Assembly (NCBI RefSeq): GCF_005233875.1
Contig: NZ_SZPZ01000002.1
Location: 186,001 to 250,000 of the forward strand
From: Kribbella jiaozuonensis
Lineage (GTDB): Bacteria > Actinomycetota > Actinomycetes > Propionibacteriales > Kribbellaceae
DNA: 64,000 nucleotides
Reading direction: 5' to 3'
In this document: piece after piece, positions 36,201 to 43,972 of the stretch
How positions within the stretch are numbered: position 1 is the first letter of the stretch
How the letters are laid out: each line of letters begins with the position of its first letter
Notes under the pieces: model-generated
What the model saw: the letters and a program-made list of their open reading frames with translations, nothing else
Told to the model about the DNA's origin: nothing
Database searches by the model: none
Program-made: the position numbers and the translations under genes

Positions 36201-39200
36201 CGGCACCGGATCGCGGTCGCGGGCGGCACCGAGGCCGAGCTGGTCGAGGCGCTCGGGTCCGCGCAGGCAACCGAAGCACCGCGTGGTGGACCTGGCCCGC
36301 TGGGCTATGCCTTCACCGGACAGGGCGCCGCGCGTCGCGGGATGGCGGCCGGGCTCGCCGCGCGCTTCCCGGTGTTCCGGTCGGTGCTCGACGAGTGCGA
36401 CCGCGTGTATCACGAGGAGACCGGCGGCAGCCTGCTCGAGCTCCTGCTGACCCCGGCGGCCGGTACTGCGGAAGGCGTGTGGCCGACCGAGACCGCGCAG
36501 CCGGCCCTGTTCGCGTTTGAGCTCGCACTTGCGCGGCTTTGGCAGTCGTTCGGTGTGCAGCCCGCGCTCGTCGTCGGCCACAGCGTGGGGGAGTACGCCG
36601 CTCTGTGTGTCGCGGGCGCGTTGTCGCTGCAGGACGGCGTACGACTGACCGCGAAGCGTGGCGAGCTGATGCAGCGCGGGACCGTTCCCGGTGCGATGGT
36701 GTCGGTTCGCGCGGATGCCGATCGGGTTCGCGAGATTGCGCGCACCGCCGGCGTGGAGGTTGCTGCAGGCAACGGTCCCCAGTCGTTCGTGCTGACCGGG
36801 TCCGAGGTGATCGTCGGGCAGCTCGCGGCGCAACTGGATCGGCTGGAGGTCGCCTGGCAGCGGCTGGATGTCGACCGGGCGTTCCACAGTTCGTTGGTCG
36901 ACCCAATCTTGTCGGACTTTGCCGAGATCGTCGGCGAGATCACGCTGAAGCCGTTGCGGACGCCGATGGTGTCGAGCTGGTCCGGTGATCTGCTCGAGTC
37001 CGGGACTGTGCTCGACGGTGACTATCTCGTCGGGCAGTTGCGGCAGCCGGTGCTGTTCGGGGATGCGGTCGAGGCGGTCACGGCCGCTGGATGCCGGCGG
37101 TTCCTGGAGCTCGGGCCGGACGCCGTACTGAGTCCTGCCGGTCGACGGATCGCGCCGAACAGCACGTGGATCCCGGCGCAGCGCCTCGGCCAGGACCCGG
37201 TGCTCGCGACGATGAACGGGCTGGCCGAGCTGTACGAGCAGGGCACCGAGATCGCCTGGGCCAAGGTCTACCCGGACGGCGGGCGCGTGCCGTTGCCGAC
37301 GTACCCGTTCCGTCGCGTGTACCACCCGGTGGATCCGTCGGTGACGGTTGTGGTCGGTCCTGGTACGGCGGTTGCCGGGGACAACAATGCGGTCGCGGCG
37401 CGGCAGCCGAACGCGTTCGAACGGGCCGCGCGGGCGCAGTCGCCGGTGTTCGACCCGCCGTCGAACGCTGCGGTGAAGCGGATCCCGCTGGACCCGCCGA
37501 CGCAGCCGGTCGAGCCCGAGCCGGCGGTGGTCGAGGAGAGCGAGCGGTCGCCGTTCGCGCTCCCGGCCGAGACGCATGCGATCGACGCGGACTATTTGAC
37601 GCAGGCCGGGGCGCTGTCGGGGAGCGAGGCCGAGCGGTATCGCGAATCGCTGAACGTCGTACTGGATCTGACGTGTGAGCAGCTGAACCTCGATCCGTAC
37701 GACCTGACGGTGGACCACACGTTCGCGGAGTTGGGCGCGACGCCGGCGTCGATGGCGCCGGTCATCGACGAGATCACCAGGCGCTTCGAGGCGGAGCTGA
37801 CGCCGGACGATCTGTTCCTCACGTACACGACACCGCACAAGCTCGCGACCGCAGTAGCCGTCCAAACCGCCGAGCCGGAGGCCGACGAGGAGCCGGTGAA
37901 GGACGCTGAGACGGCCGAGACCGCTGGGTTGCCGGCTGATGCCGGGCCGGTGCGCGGTTCCGGTACGGCTGGGGCGGCGAAGGATGCTGAACCGGCTGAG
38001 CGTGCTGGATCGGTGGACGCGGTCGGTGGTACGGAAGGTGCCGAGTCTGCCGAGTCTGTGGAGGGTGCGGCCGCGGGTGATGTTGCGGTCGAGGAGTCCG
38101 CTGAGCGGGTGGGTGGGCTGGCGGTTGCGCGGGATCCGCGGGCGGCGTTGGCTGTGCTCGGGTCGGGGCTGGCTGAGCTTGCGGCCAAGGTGGATGAGGC
38201 CGCGGCGGCTACCAGCGAGGCCGAGCTGCCGGGGAGCGGTATGGCTGCGCTGATGTCGCAGCAGCTCCGCGTAGCAGGCCAGTTGGTCGACGGCGTCACC
38301 CAACTCATGCGCGAACAGCTGGCCCTCCTCGGCGACCAGACAGACGAGTCCGAGAACGCGGACCGCGTCGAGCAGACGATGCAGGCAGACGCCGCCGCGC
38401 CGGCCAAGGAGACGCAGCAGGCAGACGCCGCCACGCCGACGGAGCAGGCCGGACGGGACGAGCAGGCCGCAGAGGCGCCGCAAGGCAAGCGAGTCGCGCA
38501 AGGTGAGCAGGTCGCGCAAGGTAAGCAGGCTGACGAGCCGGAAGGCGCGCAGGGTAAGCAGGCTGTAGCCGAGGCGTCGGTGGAGGCTGTCGCCGCAGCG
38601 GACCAGGCGGACGGTTCCTGGGTTGATGGTGATCTGGAGATTGCGGCGCAGCGGCAAGCAAATGCCGACCAGCGCCGGGCCGATCTCGCCTACTGGAATC
38701 AGTTGCTGGCCGGAGCCGAGCCCTTGGTGCTGCCGGCCGACCACGTCCGCCCGGCCGGTGACGACACCGTTGCCTCGGTCAAGCAAGAGTTGGAAGAAGA
38801 CCTCGGCGACGCAGTCTTCGCCTTCAGCCGCGAGCGCAAGCTCAGTCCGGTCATGACCATGCTCGCCGCAGTCTCCACAGTCCTCGGCCGGTTCACCGCC
38901 CAGGAAGACGTGACCATCGGTTCAGCGCTGACCCGCCCGAAGGGCGACACCTCGACCGCACCCCGCCGCGCGCTCCCACTCCGCATCGACCTCTCCGGCG
39001 AGCCCGACCTGGGCGAGCTCGCCCAGCGCGTCCGCGACATCACCGCCGGCGCCTTCGACCACGCCGGCACCGACCTCGCCGTACTCGAGCGCGAGCCGCT
39101 CTTCCAGATCCTCGTCGACTTCGAGGACGGCGACGACGACCTGCCCGCGACGGTCGACGTCCGGTTCCGCCTGACCCACCACGGTGCCGGCATCACCTGT

Positions 39201-40916
39201 ACGGCGGACTACCGCCCCGGACTGTTCGAGCAGGCAACGATCGAGCGCCTGCTCGACTACCTCGCCGAAGTGTTGCGTAGGGCAACGACCCGGCCGAACC
39301 TCCGGATCCCCCAACTCGTCATCCCGATCGAGGCAGACCTCAGGGCGCTCCGCGAACTCGAGGGCGACGTCGACCCGACCGGTCCGATCGGCCGGGCACG
39401 CCGCGATGCGGTCGTCGCCGGCGAACTCAGCGGTCTGCACACCCTGTTCGAGCAGCAGGTCGCCCGTACGCCGGACGCAATCGCGCTGGTACAAGGCGAT
39501 CGTGAGCTCACGTACGCCGAACTCGACCGCCGCTCGAACGCCGTCGCCTGGCAACTGGTCGACCTCGGCGTCAAGCCCGGCCAGCTCGTCGCCGTACGCG
39601 TTGCCCGAGGCACCGAAATGGTTGTCGCGGTCCTCGCCGTGCTCAAGTCCGGCGCCGCCTACCTCCCGCTGGATCCCGGCGTACCGGAGTCCCGCTGGGC
39701 GTTCATGGTCCAGGACGCCGCGGCGGTCGCGCTGGTCGGCGACGACGCAGCGCTGGCCGATCGGCTCGGCCTCCGACTGGTCCCGGTAGCCGCAGCGGAC
39801 GGCGACCCAAGAGCACGCCAGGCCCCGCCGGTGCGCGCCGCCGCGGACGATGTTGCCTACTGCATCTACACGTCCGGCTCGACTGGGAACCCGAAGGGCG
39901 TCATCGTCCCGCACCGCGGCCCGGTCAACCTGGTCCGGCACTACCTCCGGACCAGGAGATCGCTGCGGACGTTGCAGTGGACATCGTTCGGCTTCGACGT
40001 ACACGTGCAGGAGATGTTCACGACCCTGGCTTCAGGCGCGGCGCTCGTGCTGATCGGCGAGGACGACCGGTACGACCCGGACGCGGTCGTCGCGGCGCTG
40101 CGCGATCACCAGGTCGAGCGGTTGTTCATGGCCTTCAGCCCGCTGACCGCGTTGCTGGCGACCATGCGCCGCCTGCCCGAGCTGCCCGCCCTGCGCGAGA
40201 TCGTCGCCGGCGGCGAGGCGATGGTGCTCACGCACAAGGTGCGAGACTTCCTCGACGCGCATCCGGACTGCCGGCTGTTCAACGAGTACGGCCCGGCCGA
40301 GGCGTCGATTGTGACCACGATCCACGAGGTCGACCCGGCCGAGGACCGTCCGTCGATCGGTCGCCCGATCGAGGGTGTCGTCGTACGCCTGCTGGACGCG
40401 GCCCTTCGGCCCGTGCCGGTCGGCGCCGTCGGCGAGATCCACCTCGGCGGCGCGGCGGTGGCCCAGGGCTACATCGGCCGGCCGGAGGAGACCGAGCTGG
40501 CTTTCGTACCGGATCCGGGCCATCCGGGCGCGCGCCTGTACCGCAGCCGCGACCTCGGCCGCTGGCGCGCCGACGGCATGCTCGAGTACCTCGGTCGCGC
40601 CGACGACCAGGTGAAGATCCGCGGCCACCGGGTCGAGCCCGGCGAGACCGAGCATGTGCTGGCCGATCAGCCCGGTGTGGTCGACGCGGTCGTGGTCGCC
40701 CAGGCGAATCCGGGCGGCGACATCTGCCTGATCGGGTACGTCGTCCTCGAGGACAGCGACCCCGCCGTACTGGCGCGGCTGATGCTTGACCTGGGCAAGG
40801 AACTGCCGATCTACCTGGTTCCGGCGGACCTGATCCCGATCGAGGAACTCCCGCTGGACGACAACGGCCGCCTCGACCGCACCCGCCTTCCGGAACCGGA
40901 GTGGCTCAAGCCGTAG
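30234..40916 (+). CDS. Giant acyl-AMP ligase / ketosynthase-like / AT / carrier / adenylation protein
   Basis: The product has 3560 residues. In order: acyl-AMP ligase (about 20-585; SSGSTGTPK, AWGMTET, ATGDQGF, PGGKILRP intact); an acidic A/E/D/T/P linker (about 590-1540); a ketosynthase-like domain (1541-1970) with Trp1685 for the Cys and Asn1813 for the first His, NIGH kept; a malonyl-type AT (2020-2330; Ser2117, FHS at 2217); a divergent carrier (LGATPAS, Ser2506); a linker; the C-terminal half of a condensation domain (2800-3040, no HHxxxDG); and an adenylation domain (3065-3560; YTSGSTGNPKG, NEYGPAE, but NGRLDR with Arg3546 for the A10 Lys). No terminal carrier or thioesterase is present. 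The first domain resembles McyG-type starter ligases. Acyl activation for an unknown product is plausible; chain extension by the ketosynthase-like domain looks impossible. Confidence 0.9.
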   Translation: MRSGADRPAISTGPALMIPAGYPRDLPSALLRAARDFSGAGVVEIGPDGRETKLDFPTLLELAARILAGLRANGVRAGDPAVVHCTEPVGFFAAFWACTLGGIRPLLVAPNPGGDRTEEGRERLRKITDLLGWTVLIGRPSDLPNDLGLPVLDPDAMAGHEPTSDFHRPAADDVAVLMLSSGSTGTPKIVQLTHRGLVEFAAGTPAMLPVRPGQTTLNWLPLDRSGAFLLYHLLPVFTGCTNIHVNTDWVLANPLRWLDLMDQHRVNHSWSPNFGYRLATAAVAGEPDRHWDLSALRSLVSGGEQITVPVMSEFLRVTNRFGVVPETFVAAWGMTETVTGITFARPGLTPNVHRVRIPPTGVVEWVDQRPSSGKVAVARPGKPRTEMPGVLSLVSVGAPAPGTTVRIVAPNGAVLPEGRIGQLQVASARVTPGYLGNLEADRTAFPVGNWPARKWLATGDQGFITGGQVVITGRDSERIIMSGKLHYAHDIESVATTVVGAEHGLVAACGVADEESGTDRLVVFYALTPESVPGMDQAIRSLIQTRLGLPAQVIGVPRRDFPTTPGGKILRPLLKQRWIDGTLLQPPAAPHVEPAGATPNSGPTGQGPSATPETTPYADEDPSERTTELPVVRLAWKRELQNSIPTPPSRPTLGTPPPEPTAPATPNAAPADFEAEASAAPTAAEAEASAAPTAAPADHAPTAPAPTALAPTVESPESATPATNPAASPEQPVADPAARDTVATDIAPTDHAPTGPAPTAPASEPAESATTEPAAYDDASAAEPASSDPTADQPTADEATDASTADEATDASTADEATDASTADEATDASTADEATGDDPIADEPAAQKSGAPAQPVPGGRASDPSASAPSGPELSVPEPSDAEPPTAVLTRIDPTATKAPEEPSAASVDQPVGDATEVPATEVPATEADSADAASSSQAPTAAAEPPALSEFMSPTAGPETAPSPAAEPTTAADADPATSADADPATAADADPATSADAELTTAADAVPDADREPTAETAEPVEPSAPEAPEATAESAGEHESNPTQSEQTTAASAPEAVAVPTTEPEVRRDEPEPATQHVGSEAAPSSSSATAAAEPSQEQSASKASPAAESSGAAAAVVPGAGANANSEQTGPATGAGPDSEPTATPAAENEATDKAAGSETDAGAVSHREAVAEQTSSDVGTAAVDAPSAADDDVQEPGSDESTVARVVSGDSDDSDDEQSPEEQAASASVEAQAADQEDSETEPAAPSTNAYDPEQADRAQAEQDREYDATQADAPEDNREDEAPSDERIASDSDDVESDGVPADADVAEADVAEADVAEADVAEADVAEADVAEADVAEADVAEADVAEADVAEADVAEADVAEADVAEADVAEADVAEADVAEADVAEADEAEAGETSEGSDGVAAEAAAVVDEASDGRQDAAVVEAGESSTGESEEAASDQAAVAASAEAEVTAPGEAGATATGDLEAAESESAEGAEVEEAGDGAAEVAAVASAATTAPAGATEAPAEASAAKAATEADAREAGGPRVEVGVVEPVAVVGVAGRFPGAEGVEQFWENLVGGVESVRRFSPEEVAQADGAVAVSGVLEHVESFDAKFFGLSDREAELMDPAQRLFLEVCHQALEHGGYAGTSGRVGVFAGSGMNLYHRQHQSRDSLATRVAYRLGLTGPAIGVQSAWSSSLVAVHLACQALRSGDADLALAGAAAVQVPQATSYHPTPESILSPSGHVRAFAADADGTVGGNGVAAVLLKRLDQALADGDTVYAVIRGTAVSNADAPSGNQVELIERALERAGFDADSLSYIEANGIGSPTADAAEMRSLTTALRRHTDKVGFCTIGSVKPNIGHLDSAAGMAGLIKTILMLQHRMLVPTINYTVPNPALALDGSPFVIGTEARDWTADGTTLRAGVSAIDAGGTNALVILEEAPRQIRRGDDGPVVLPLSAPDPDALADLVELYRTDLDHGTGHRLIDLAGTAALGRPAHRHRIAVAGGTEAELVEALGSAQATEAPRGGPGPLGYAFTGQGAARRGMAAGLAARFPVFRSVLDECDRVYHEETGGSLLELLLTPAAGTAEGVWPTETAQPALFAFELALARLWQSFGVQPALVVGHSVGEYAALCVAGALSLQDGVRLTAKRGELMQRGTVPGAMVSVRADADRVREIARTAGVEVAAGNGPQSFVLTGSEVIVGQLAAQLDRLEVAWQRLDVDRAFHSSLVDPILSDFAEIVGEITLKPLRTPMVSSWSGDLLESGTVLDGDYLVGQLRQPVLFGDAVEAVTAAGCRRFLELGPDAVLSPAGRRIAPNSTWIPAQRLGQDPVLATMNGLAELYEQGTEIAWAKVYPDGGRVPLPTYPFRRVYHPVDPSVTVVVGPGTAVAGDNNAVAARQPNAFERAARAQSPVFDPPSNAAVKRIPLDPPTQPVEPEPAVVEESERSPFALPAETHAIDADYLTQAGALSGSEAERYRESLNVVLDLTCEQLNLDPYDLTVDHTFAELGATPASMAPVIDEITRRFEAELTPDDLFLTYTTPHKLATAVAVQTAEPEADEEPVKDAETAETAGLPADAGPVRGSGTAGAAKDAEPAERAGSVDAVGGTEGAESAESVEGAAAGDVAVEESAERVGGLAVARDPRAALAVLGSGLAELAAKVDEAAAATSEAELPGSGMAALMSQQLRVAGQLVDGVTQLMREQLALLGDQTDESENADRVEQTMQADAAAPAKETQQADAATPTEQAGRDEQAAEAPQGKRVAQGEQVAQGKQADEPEGAQGKQAVAEASVEAVAAADQADGSWVDGDLEIAAQRQANADQRRADLAYWNQLLAGAEPLVLPADHVRPAGDDTVASVKQELEEDLGDAVFAFSRERKLSPVMTMLAAVSTVLGRFTAQEDVTIGSALTRPKGDTSTAPRRALPLRIDLSGEPDLGELAQRVRDITAGAFDHAGTDLAVLEREPLFQILVDFEDGDDDLPATVDVRFRLTHHGAGITCTADYRPGLFEQATIERLLDYLAEVLRRATTRPNLRIPQLVIPIEADLRALRELEGDVDPTGPIGRARRDAVVAGELSGLHTLFEQQVARTPDAIALVQGDRELTYAELDRRSNAVAWQLVDLGVKPGQLVAVRVARGTEMVVAVLAVLKSGAAYLPLDPGVPESRWAFMVQDAAAVALVGDDAALADRLGLRLVPVAAADGDPRARQAPPVRAAADDVAYCIYTSGSTGNPKGVIVPHRGPVNLVRHYLRTRRSLRTLQWTSFGFDVHVQEMFTTLASGAALVLIGEDDRYDPDAVVAALRDHQVERLFMAFSPLTALLATMRRLPELPALREIVAGGEAMVLTHKVRDFLDAHPDCRLFNEYGPAEASIVTTIHEVDPAEDRPSIGRPIEGVVVRLLDAALRPVPVGAVGEIHLGGAAVAQGYIGRPEETELAFVPDPGHPGARLYRSRDLGRWRADGMLEYLGRADDQVKIRGHRVEPGETEHVLADQPGVVDAVVVAQANPGGDICLIGYVVLEDSDPAVLARLMLDLGKELPIYLVPADLIPIEELPLDDNGRLDRTRLPEPEWLKP
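32619..32726 (+). repeat. Four 27-bp repeats in the megasynthase linker
   Basis: Four near-identical 27-bp units encode Ala-Asp-Glu-Ala-Thr-Asp-Ala-Ser-Thr and differ only at silent positions; a fifth partial unit follows. They lie in the acidic linker, residues 796-831. Confidence 0.9.
33153..33248 (+). repeat. Four 24-bp imperfect repeats in the megasynthase linker
   Basis: These units encode Ala-Asp-Ala-Asp-Pro-Ala-Thr-(Ser/Ala); the fourth has diverged. They are a separate repeat family from those at 32619 and 34167. Confidence 0.85.
34167..34421 (+). repeat. Seventeen identical 15-bp repeats (Asp-Val-Ala-Glu-Ala)
   Basis: GATGTAGCTGAGGCG occurs 17 times in tandem without a single base change, encoding residues 1312-1396. 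The unit uses GTA and GCT, which are low-GC choices here. Identity at silent positions points to recent expansion; copy number can change without breaking the frame. Confidence 0.97.
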
Positions 40917-41099
40917 CGAGGTCGGTTCTGCACCGTGGGCGGGGGGTCAGGTTCAGTAGCAGCCCTCCCGCAGCCACCGACCGCCGTCCGCGATGCAGAA
41001 CCCGCGTTCGATCTCGTCCCTCCACCAGATCGATCACTCACCAAGTCGGTCGGACGCCTCCTGAAGCTCGGTGGTTCCCGACCTGCGGGTCACACGGTT
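40917..41099. other. Non-coding gap after the megasynthase
   Basis: I see no gene here. The stretch leads into the hairpin and the 6C-type RNA that follow. The whole gap to the sugar kinase gene is about 420 bases. Confidence 0.5.
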
Positions 41100-41127
41100 G
41101 CGGCGGGAGAGTCTCCTCGCCCGCCGC
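41100..41127 (+). terminator. Hairpin between megasynthase and 6C RNA
   Basis: GCGGCGGG and CCCGCCGC form a perfect 8-bp stem with a 12-base loop, 184 bases past the megasynthase stop. It probably ends that transcript. Confidence 0.5.
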
Positions 41128-41129
41128 TC

Positions 41130-41215
41130 ACGTGTCCGGTTGATCCAAGGCCCCCCTCGATCAACCGCTCCAGCCGGTCCCAGGCCCCCCTTGAACCGTC
41201 TGCGGATGACGGTGC
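41130..41215 (+). ncRNA. 6C-type small RNA
   Basis: Two successive hairpins each present a loop with exactly six cytosines. The first has a 9-bp stem CGGTTGATC/GATCAACCG (41137-41167) around AAGGCCCCCCT. The second has CGGT/ACCG (41175-41198) around CAGGCCCCCCTT. Paired C6 loops define the actinobacterial 6C RNA, known in Streptomyces and as B11 in mycobacteria, where it regulates mRNAs by base-pairing. ACCGTC/GACGGT (41196-41214) could form an alternative third hairpin. The ends are approximate. Confidence 0.75.
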
Positions 41216-41339
41216 CCCCACCCCATCCATCCCTTGAATCGGGCTGAGTAGGGCAGGCGTTACACAGATCGCCGATATTCGTAAAAATTGCGCAAAGATG
41301 CGCGAGATAAGCCTTACCGAGCGGACCGAGGTGTGCGGT

Positions 41340-42269
41340 TCAGGCGACGGAGGCCCAGGCGAGGTGCGCCGCGCCGAGCAGGCCGGCGTTGTCCAGCTGA
41401 GCCGGCTCCACAGTCAGCTCCGCGACGAACGGCAGCTGCGCCAGTCGCTTCACCCACGCCTGCACCGGGTCGAACAGCACCGGCCCGGCCTTCGCGACCC
41501 CGCCGCCGATCACGACCGTGGTCAGGTCGACCGTGACCGCGGTCGCCACGATCCCGGCGGCCAGCGCCTGCGCGCCGTCGTCGAAGATCGCCAGCGCGAG
41601 CTCGTCACCGGCCGCAGCGTCAGCAGCCAGTACGGCGGCATCCACGTCCTCGTCCGTCCGCCATCCACGCCGCTTCGCCCGGGCAACCATCCGCGGGCCG
41701 CTCGCGTACGCCTCGACGCAGCCGTACGACCCGCAGGCGCACGACTCGCCGTCCTGGTCGACGACCACATGGCCGATGTGCGCCGCGTTGCCGGACTGCC
41801 CGATCCACGGCTTGCCGTCGACGACCAGGCCGCCGCCGACGCCGGTCGACACGACGATCCCGAGCAGCGTCTCCGCGTCCCGGCCGGCGCCGCTCCAGAA
41901 CTCGCCGAGCGCGAAGCAGTGCCCGTCCAGACCGAGAGCCACGGGTACGTCGCCGGTCAGCGCCCGGACCCGGTCGACCAAGGGGAAGTTGCGCCACCCG
42001 GTGATGTTCACGGGGGAGACCAGGCCGTGCTGCTGGTCGAGCGGACCGGCGGAGCCGATGCCGACAGCCAGGGGAATGACGTCGCCGCGGACGCGCTTGA
42101 TCAGCTCACCGAGAGCGGCGAACACCTCATCGGCGTCGCCGGGCGGGGTGAGGATCCGGTCGCCGGTGAGAATCGTGCCGTCCGCGGACACCAAAGCGGC
42201 GGCCATCTTCGTGCCGCCGATGTCGATTCCCAGCACGGTCTCCCGCGCTATCGCTTCGTCGTCGCTCAT
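41340..42269 (-). CDS. ROK-family sugar kinase (glucokinase type)
   Basis: The 309-residue kinase has the ATP motif LGIDIGGTKMAAAL, the ROK segment GNAAHIGHVVVD and the zinc motif CACGSYGCVEAYASG. ROK kinases phosphorylate glucose, N-acetylglucosamine or N-acetylmannosamine. Divergent pairing with a GH3 hexosaminidase makes amino-sugar salvage a fair guess. ATG 42269 follows GGGGGGA at short spacing. Its promoter region contains two strong palindromes. Confidence 0.92.
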   Translation of the reverse strand: MSDDEAIARETVLGIDIGGTKMAAALVSADGTILTGDRILTPPGDADEVFAALGELIKRVRGDVIPLAVGIGSAGPLDQQHGLVSPVNITGWRNFPLVDRVRALTGDVPVALGLDGHCFALGEFWSGAGRDAETLLGIVVSTGVGGGLVVDGKPWIGQSGNAAHIGHVVVDQDGESCACGSYGCVEAYASGPRMVARAKRRGWRTDEDVDAAVLAADAAAGDELALAIFDDGAQALAAGIVATAVTVDLTTVVIGGGVAKAGPVLFDPVQAWVKRLAQLPFVAELTVEPAQLDNAGLLGAAHLAWASVA

Positions 42270-42373
42270 CGTCCCCCCGGTCAGGGCGGTCAGGTCGAGA
42301 GACAACGTTATCCGTAGTCGGCTCGAACAGACAGAGGTGAATGCAAGTAATCACGGTAAACCCGCAGGAAGAC

Positions 42374-42387
42374 GGCAGTTAACTGCC
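42374..42387. promoter_or_regulatory. Palindrome GGCAGTTAACTGCC
   Basis: This is a perfect 14-bp palindrome in the divergent ROK kinase/GH3 gap. It is a probable repressor site. Confidence 0.55.
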
Positions 42388-42427
42388 ATGACAGGTCCTG
42401 ACAACGATGCCCCTCCAGGCCTCGAAA

Positions 42428-42448
42428 GGCGGCTAATTATTAGCCGCC
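42428..42448. promoter_or_regulatory. Palindrome GGCGGCTAAT-T-ATTAGCCGCC
   Basis: Two perfect 10-base arms flank a single T, 46 bases before the GH3 start. It could be an operator or, in RNA, a hairpin in the 5' leader. It differs in sequence from the site at 42374, so two regulators may act here. Confidence 0.6.
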
Positions 42449-42493
42449 GGTGACAGCTGGCGCGCGAACCCCGCGGCAGGAGAGGGTTGGGGG

Positions 42494-43972
42494 ATGAGTG
42501 ATCAACTGGATCGGGATGCCGCCGGCTCGCTGGTTGTCGGCTTCAGTGGGACGACTGCCACCGACGAGCTCCGGCGGGGCGTCGCCGGTGGGCTCGGGGC
42601 GGTCATCCTGTTCACCCGCAACGTCGCGGACGCCGAGCAGGTCGCCGCGCTGACGGCCTCGCTGCGGGCGGAGCGCCCGGATCTGATCGTGGCGATCGAC
42701 CACGAGGGCGGCGAGTTCAGCCACCTCGCCCCGGCGAACCCGTGGCCGCTCGCCTCACCGCGCCTGCTCGGCGACCTGGACGACCTCGACCTGACCCGGG
42801 CCTCGGCCCGCGACGCCGCGGCGACGCTCGCCACTCTCGGCATCGACCTGATGCTCGCGCCGTCGGTCGACGTGAACAGCAACCCCGCGAACCCGATCAT
42901 CTCCACCCGCTCGTTCGGCCGTACTGCGGACGTCGTCTCGCGCCACGGTGTCGCGTTCGTCGAGGGCGTCCACGAGGCGGGGATCGCGGCCTGCCCCAAG
43001 CACTTCCCGGGCCACGGCGACGTGGCGGTCGACTCGCACTCGGACCTGCCACGCGTCGACCGCTCGATCGAGGAGGTCCAGGCGGTCGAGCTCGCTCCGT
43101 TCCGGGCGACGATTGCCGCGGGGGCCGACGTCGTGATGAGCGCTCACATCGTGTTCTCGGCGTACGACGACCAGCCGGCCACTCTCTCGCACCGGGTGCT
43201 GACCGGACTGCTGCGCGAGGAGCTCGGCTTCTCCGGGGTCATCACGACCGACGCGCTCGAGATGCAGGCGATCACCAAGAACCGGTCGATCGAGGACGCC
43301 GCGGTCGAGTCGATCGCCGCCGGCGCCGACCTGGCGATGATCGCGGTCGGTACTGCGGACCCGCACGCCCTGATCGACCGCGTCGCCGATGCCGTGCGCG
43401 GCGGCACGCTGAAGGCCGAGCGCGTCGCCGACGCGGCCGCCCGGGTCCGTGCCCTTGCCGCTTCGCTAGGTCAGCGCACCCGGCAGCCGGGTCTCGACGG
43501 CGCCCCGATCCGCGAGGTCGCCGCCCGCGTGGTCGCCAACCAGTCGTTCCCCGAGCTCGGCCCGGCGCCGTACGTCGTCGACCTCACCCAAGGCCTGCAC
43601 CCGGCCTGGAACCCGTACTTCTCGGGTCTCCCTGAGATCTTCACCCGCATCGCTCCCGGCGCGGACGGCGTCGTACTGCGTGGTCAGCACCGCGAGACGA
43701 ACGCGACCGAGCCCGAGAACGACGCGATCGCCAAGGCAGCCCCAGCCGCCGAGGGCCGGCCGCTCGTGATCGCGATCCAGGACGCCGGCCGTACGCCGTG
43801 GATGCGTGAAGCCCTCACCCACCTCCTGCAGAAGCACCCCGATGACGTGTTCGTCCTGTGCACCGGCATCCCGGAGGACCAGGCTCTGATCCCCGAAGGA
43901 ACGCCCTCTGCGACCACGTCCGGCCGCAACCTGGTCGTCCTGGAGGCCGTCGCGAGGGAGTTGACCCGCTAG
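42494..43972 (+). CDS. GH3 beta-N-acetylhexosaminidase-like enzyme
   Basis: The 492-residue protein has the GH3 TIM barrel with the NagZ-type motif CPKHFPGHGDVAVDSH (Lys169; the His-Asp pair acts as acid/base) and the nucleophile Asp253 in VITTDALEMQAI. A C-terminal alpha/beta domain follows. No signal peptide is visible, in line with cytosolic cleavage of imported muropeptides or chitobiose. ATG 42494 follows AGGAGAGGG. Its stop overlaps that of the convergent ROK regulator as CTAG. Confidence 0.9.
   Translation: MSDQLDRDAAGSLVVGFSGTTATDELRRGVAGGLGAVILFTRNVADAEQVAALTASLRAERPDLIVAIDHEGGEFSHLAPANPWPLASPRLLGDLDDLDLTRASARDAAATLATLGIDLMLAPSVDVNSNPANPIISTRSFGRTADVVSRHGVAFVEGVHEAGIAACPKHFPGHGDVAVDSHSDLPRVDRSIEEVQAVELAPFRATIAAGADVVMSAHIVFSAYDDQPATLSHRVLTGLLREELGFSGVITTDALEMQAITKNRSIEDAAVESIAAGADLAMIAVGTADPHALIDRVADAVRGGTLKAERVADAAARVRALAASLGQRTRQPGLDGAPIREVAARVVANQSFPELGPAPYVVDLTQGLHPAWNPYFSGLPEIFTRIAPGADGVVLRGQHRETNATEPENDAIAKAAPAAEGRPLVIAIQDAGRTPWMREALTHLLQKHPDDVFVLCTGIPEDQALIPEGTPSATTSGRNLVVLEAVARELTR

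Noticed and set aside
35211..38786. A 1191-codon open frame antisense to the ketosynthase/AT region
   Set aside because: It is another GC-rich shadow; the sense strand carries clear domain motifs.
40700..40916. A terminal carrier or thioesterase at the end of the megasynthase
   Set aside because: The sequence ends right after the A10 motif (NGRLDR plus about 12 residues), so no further domain can fit.
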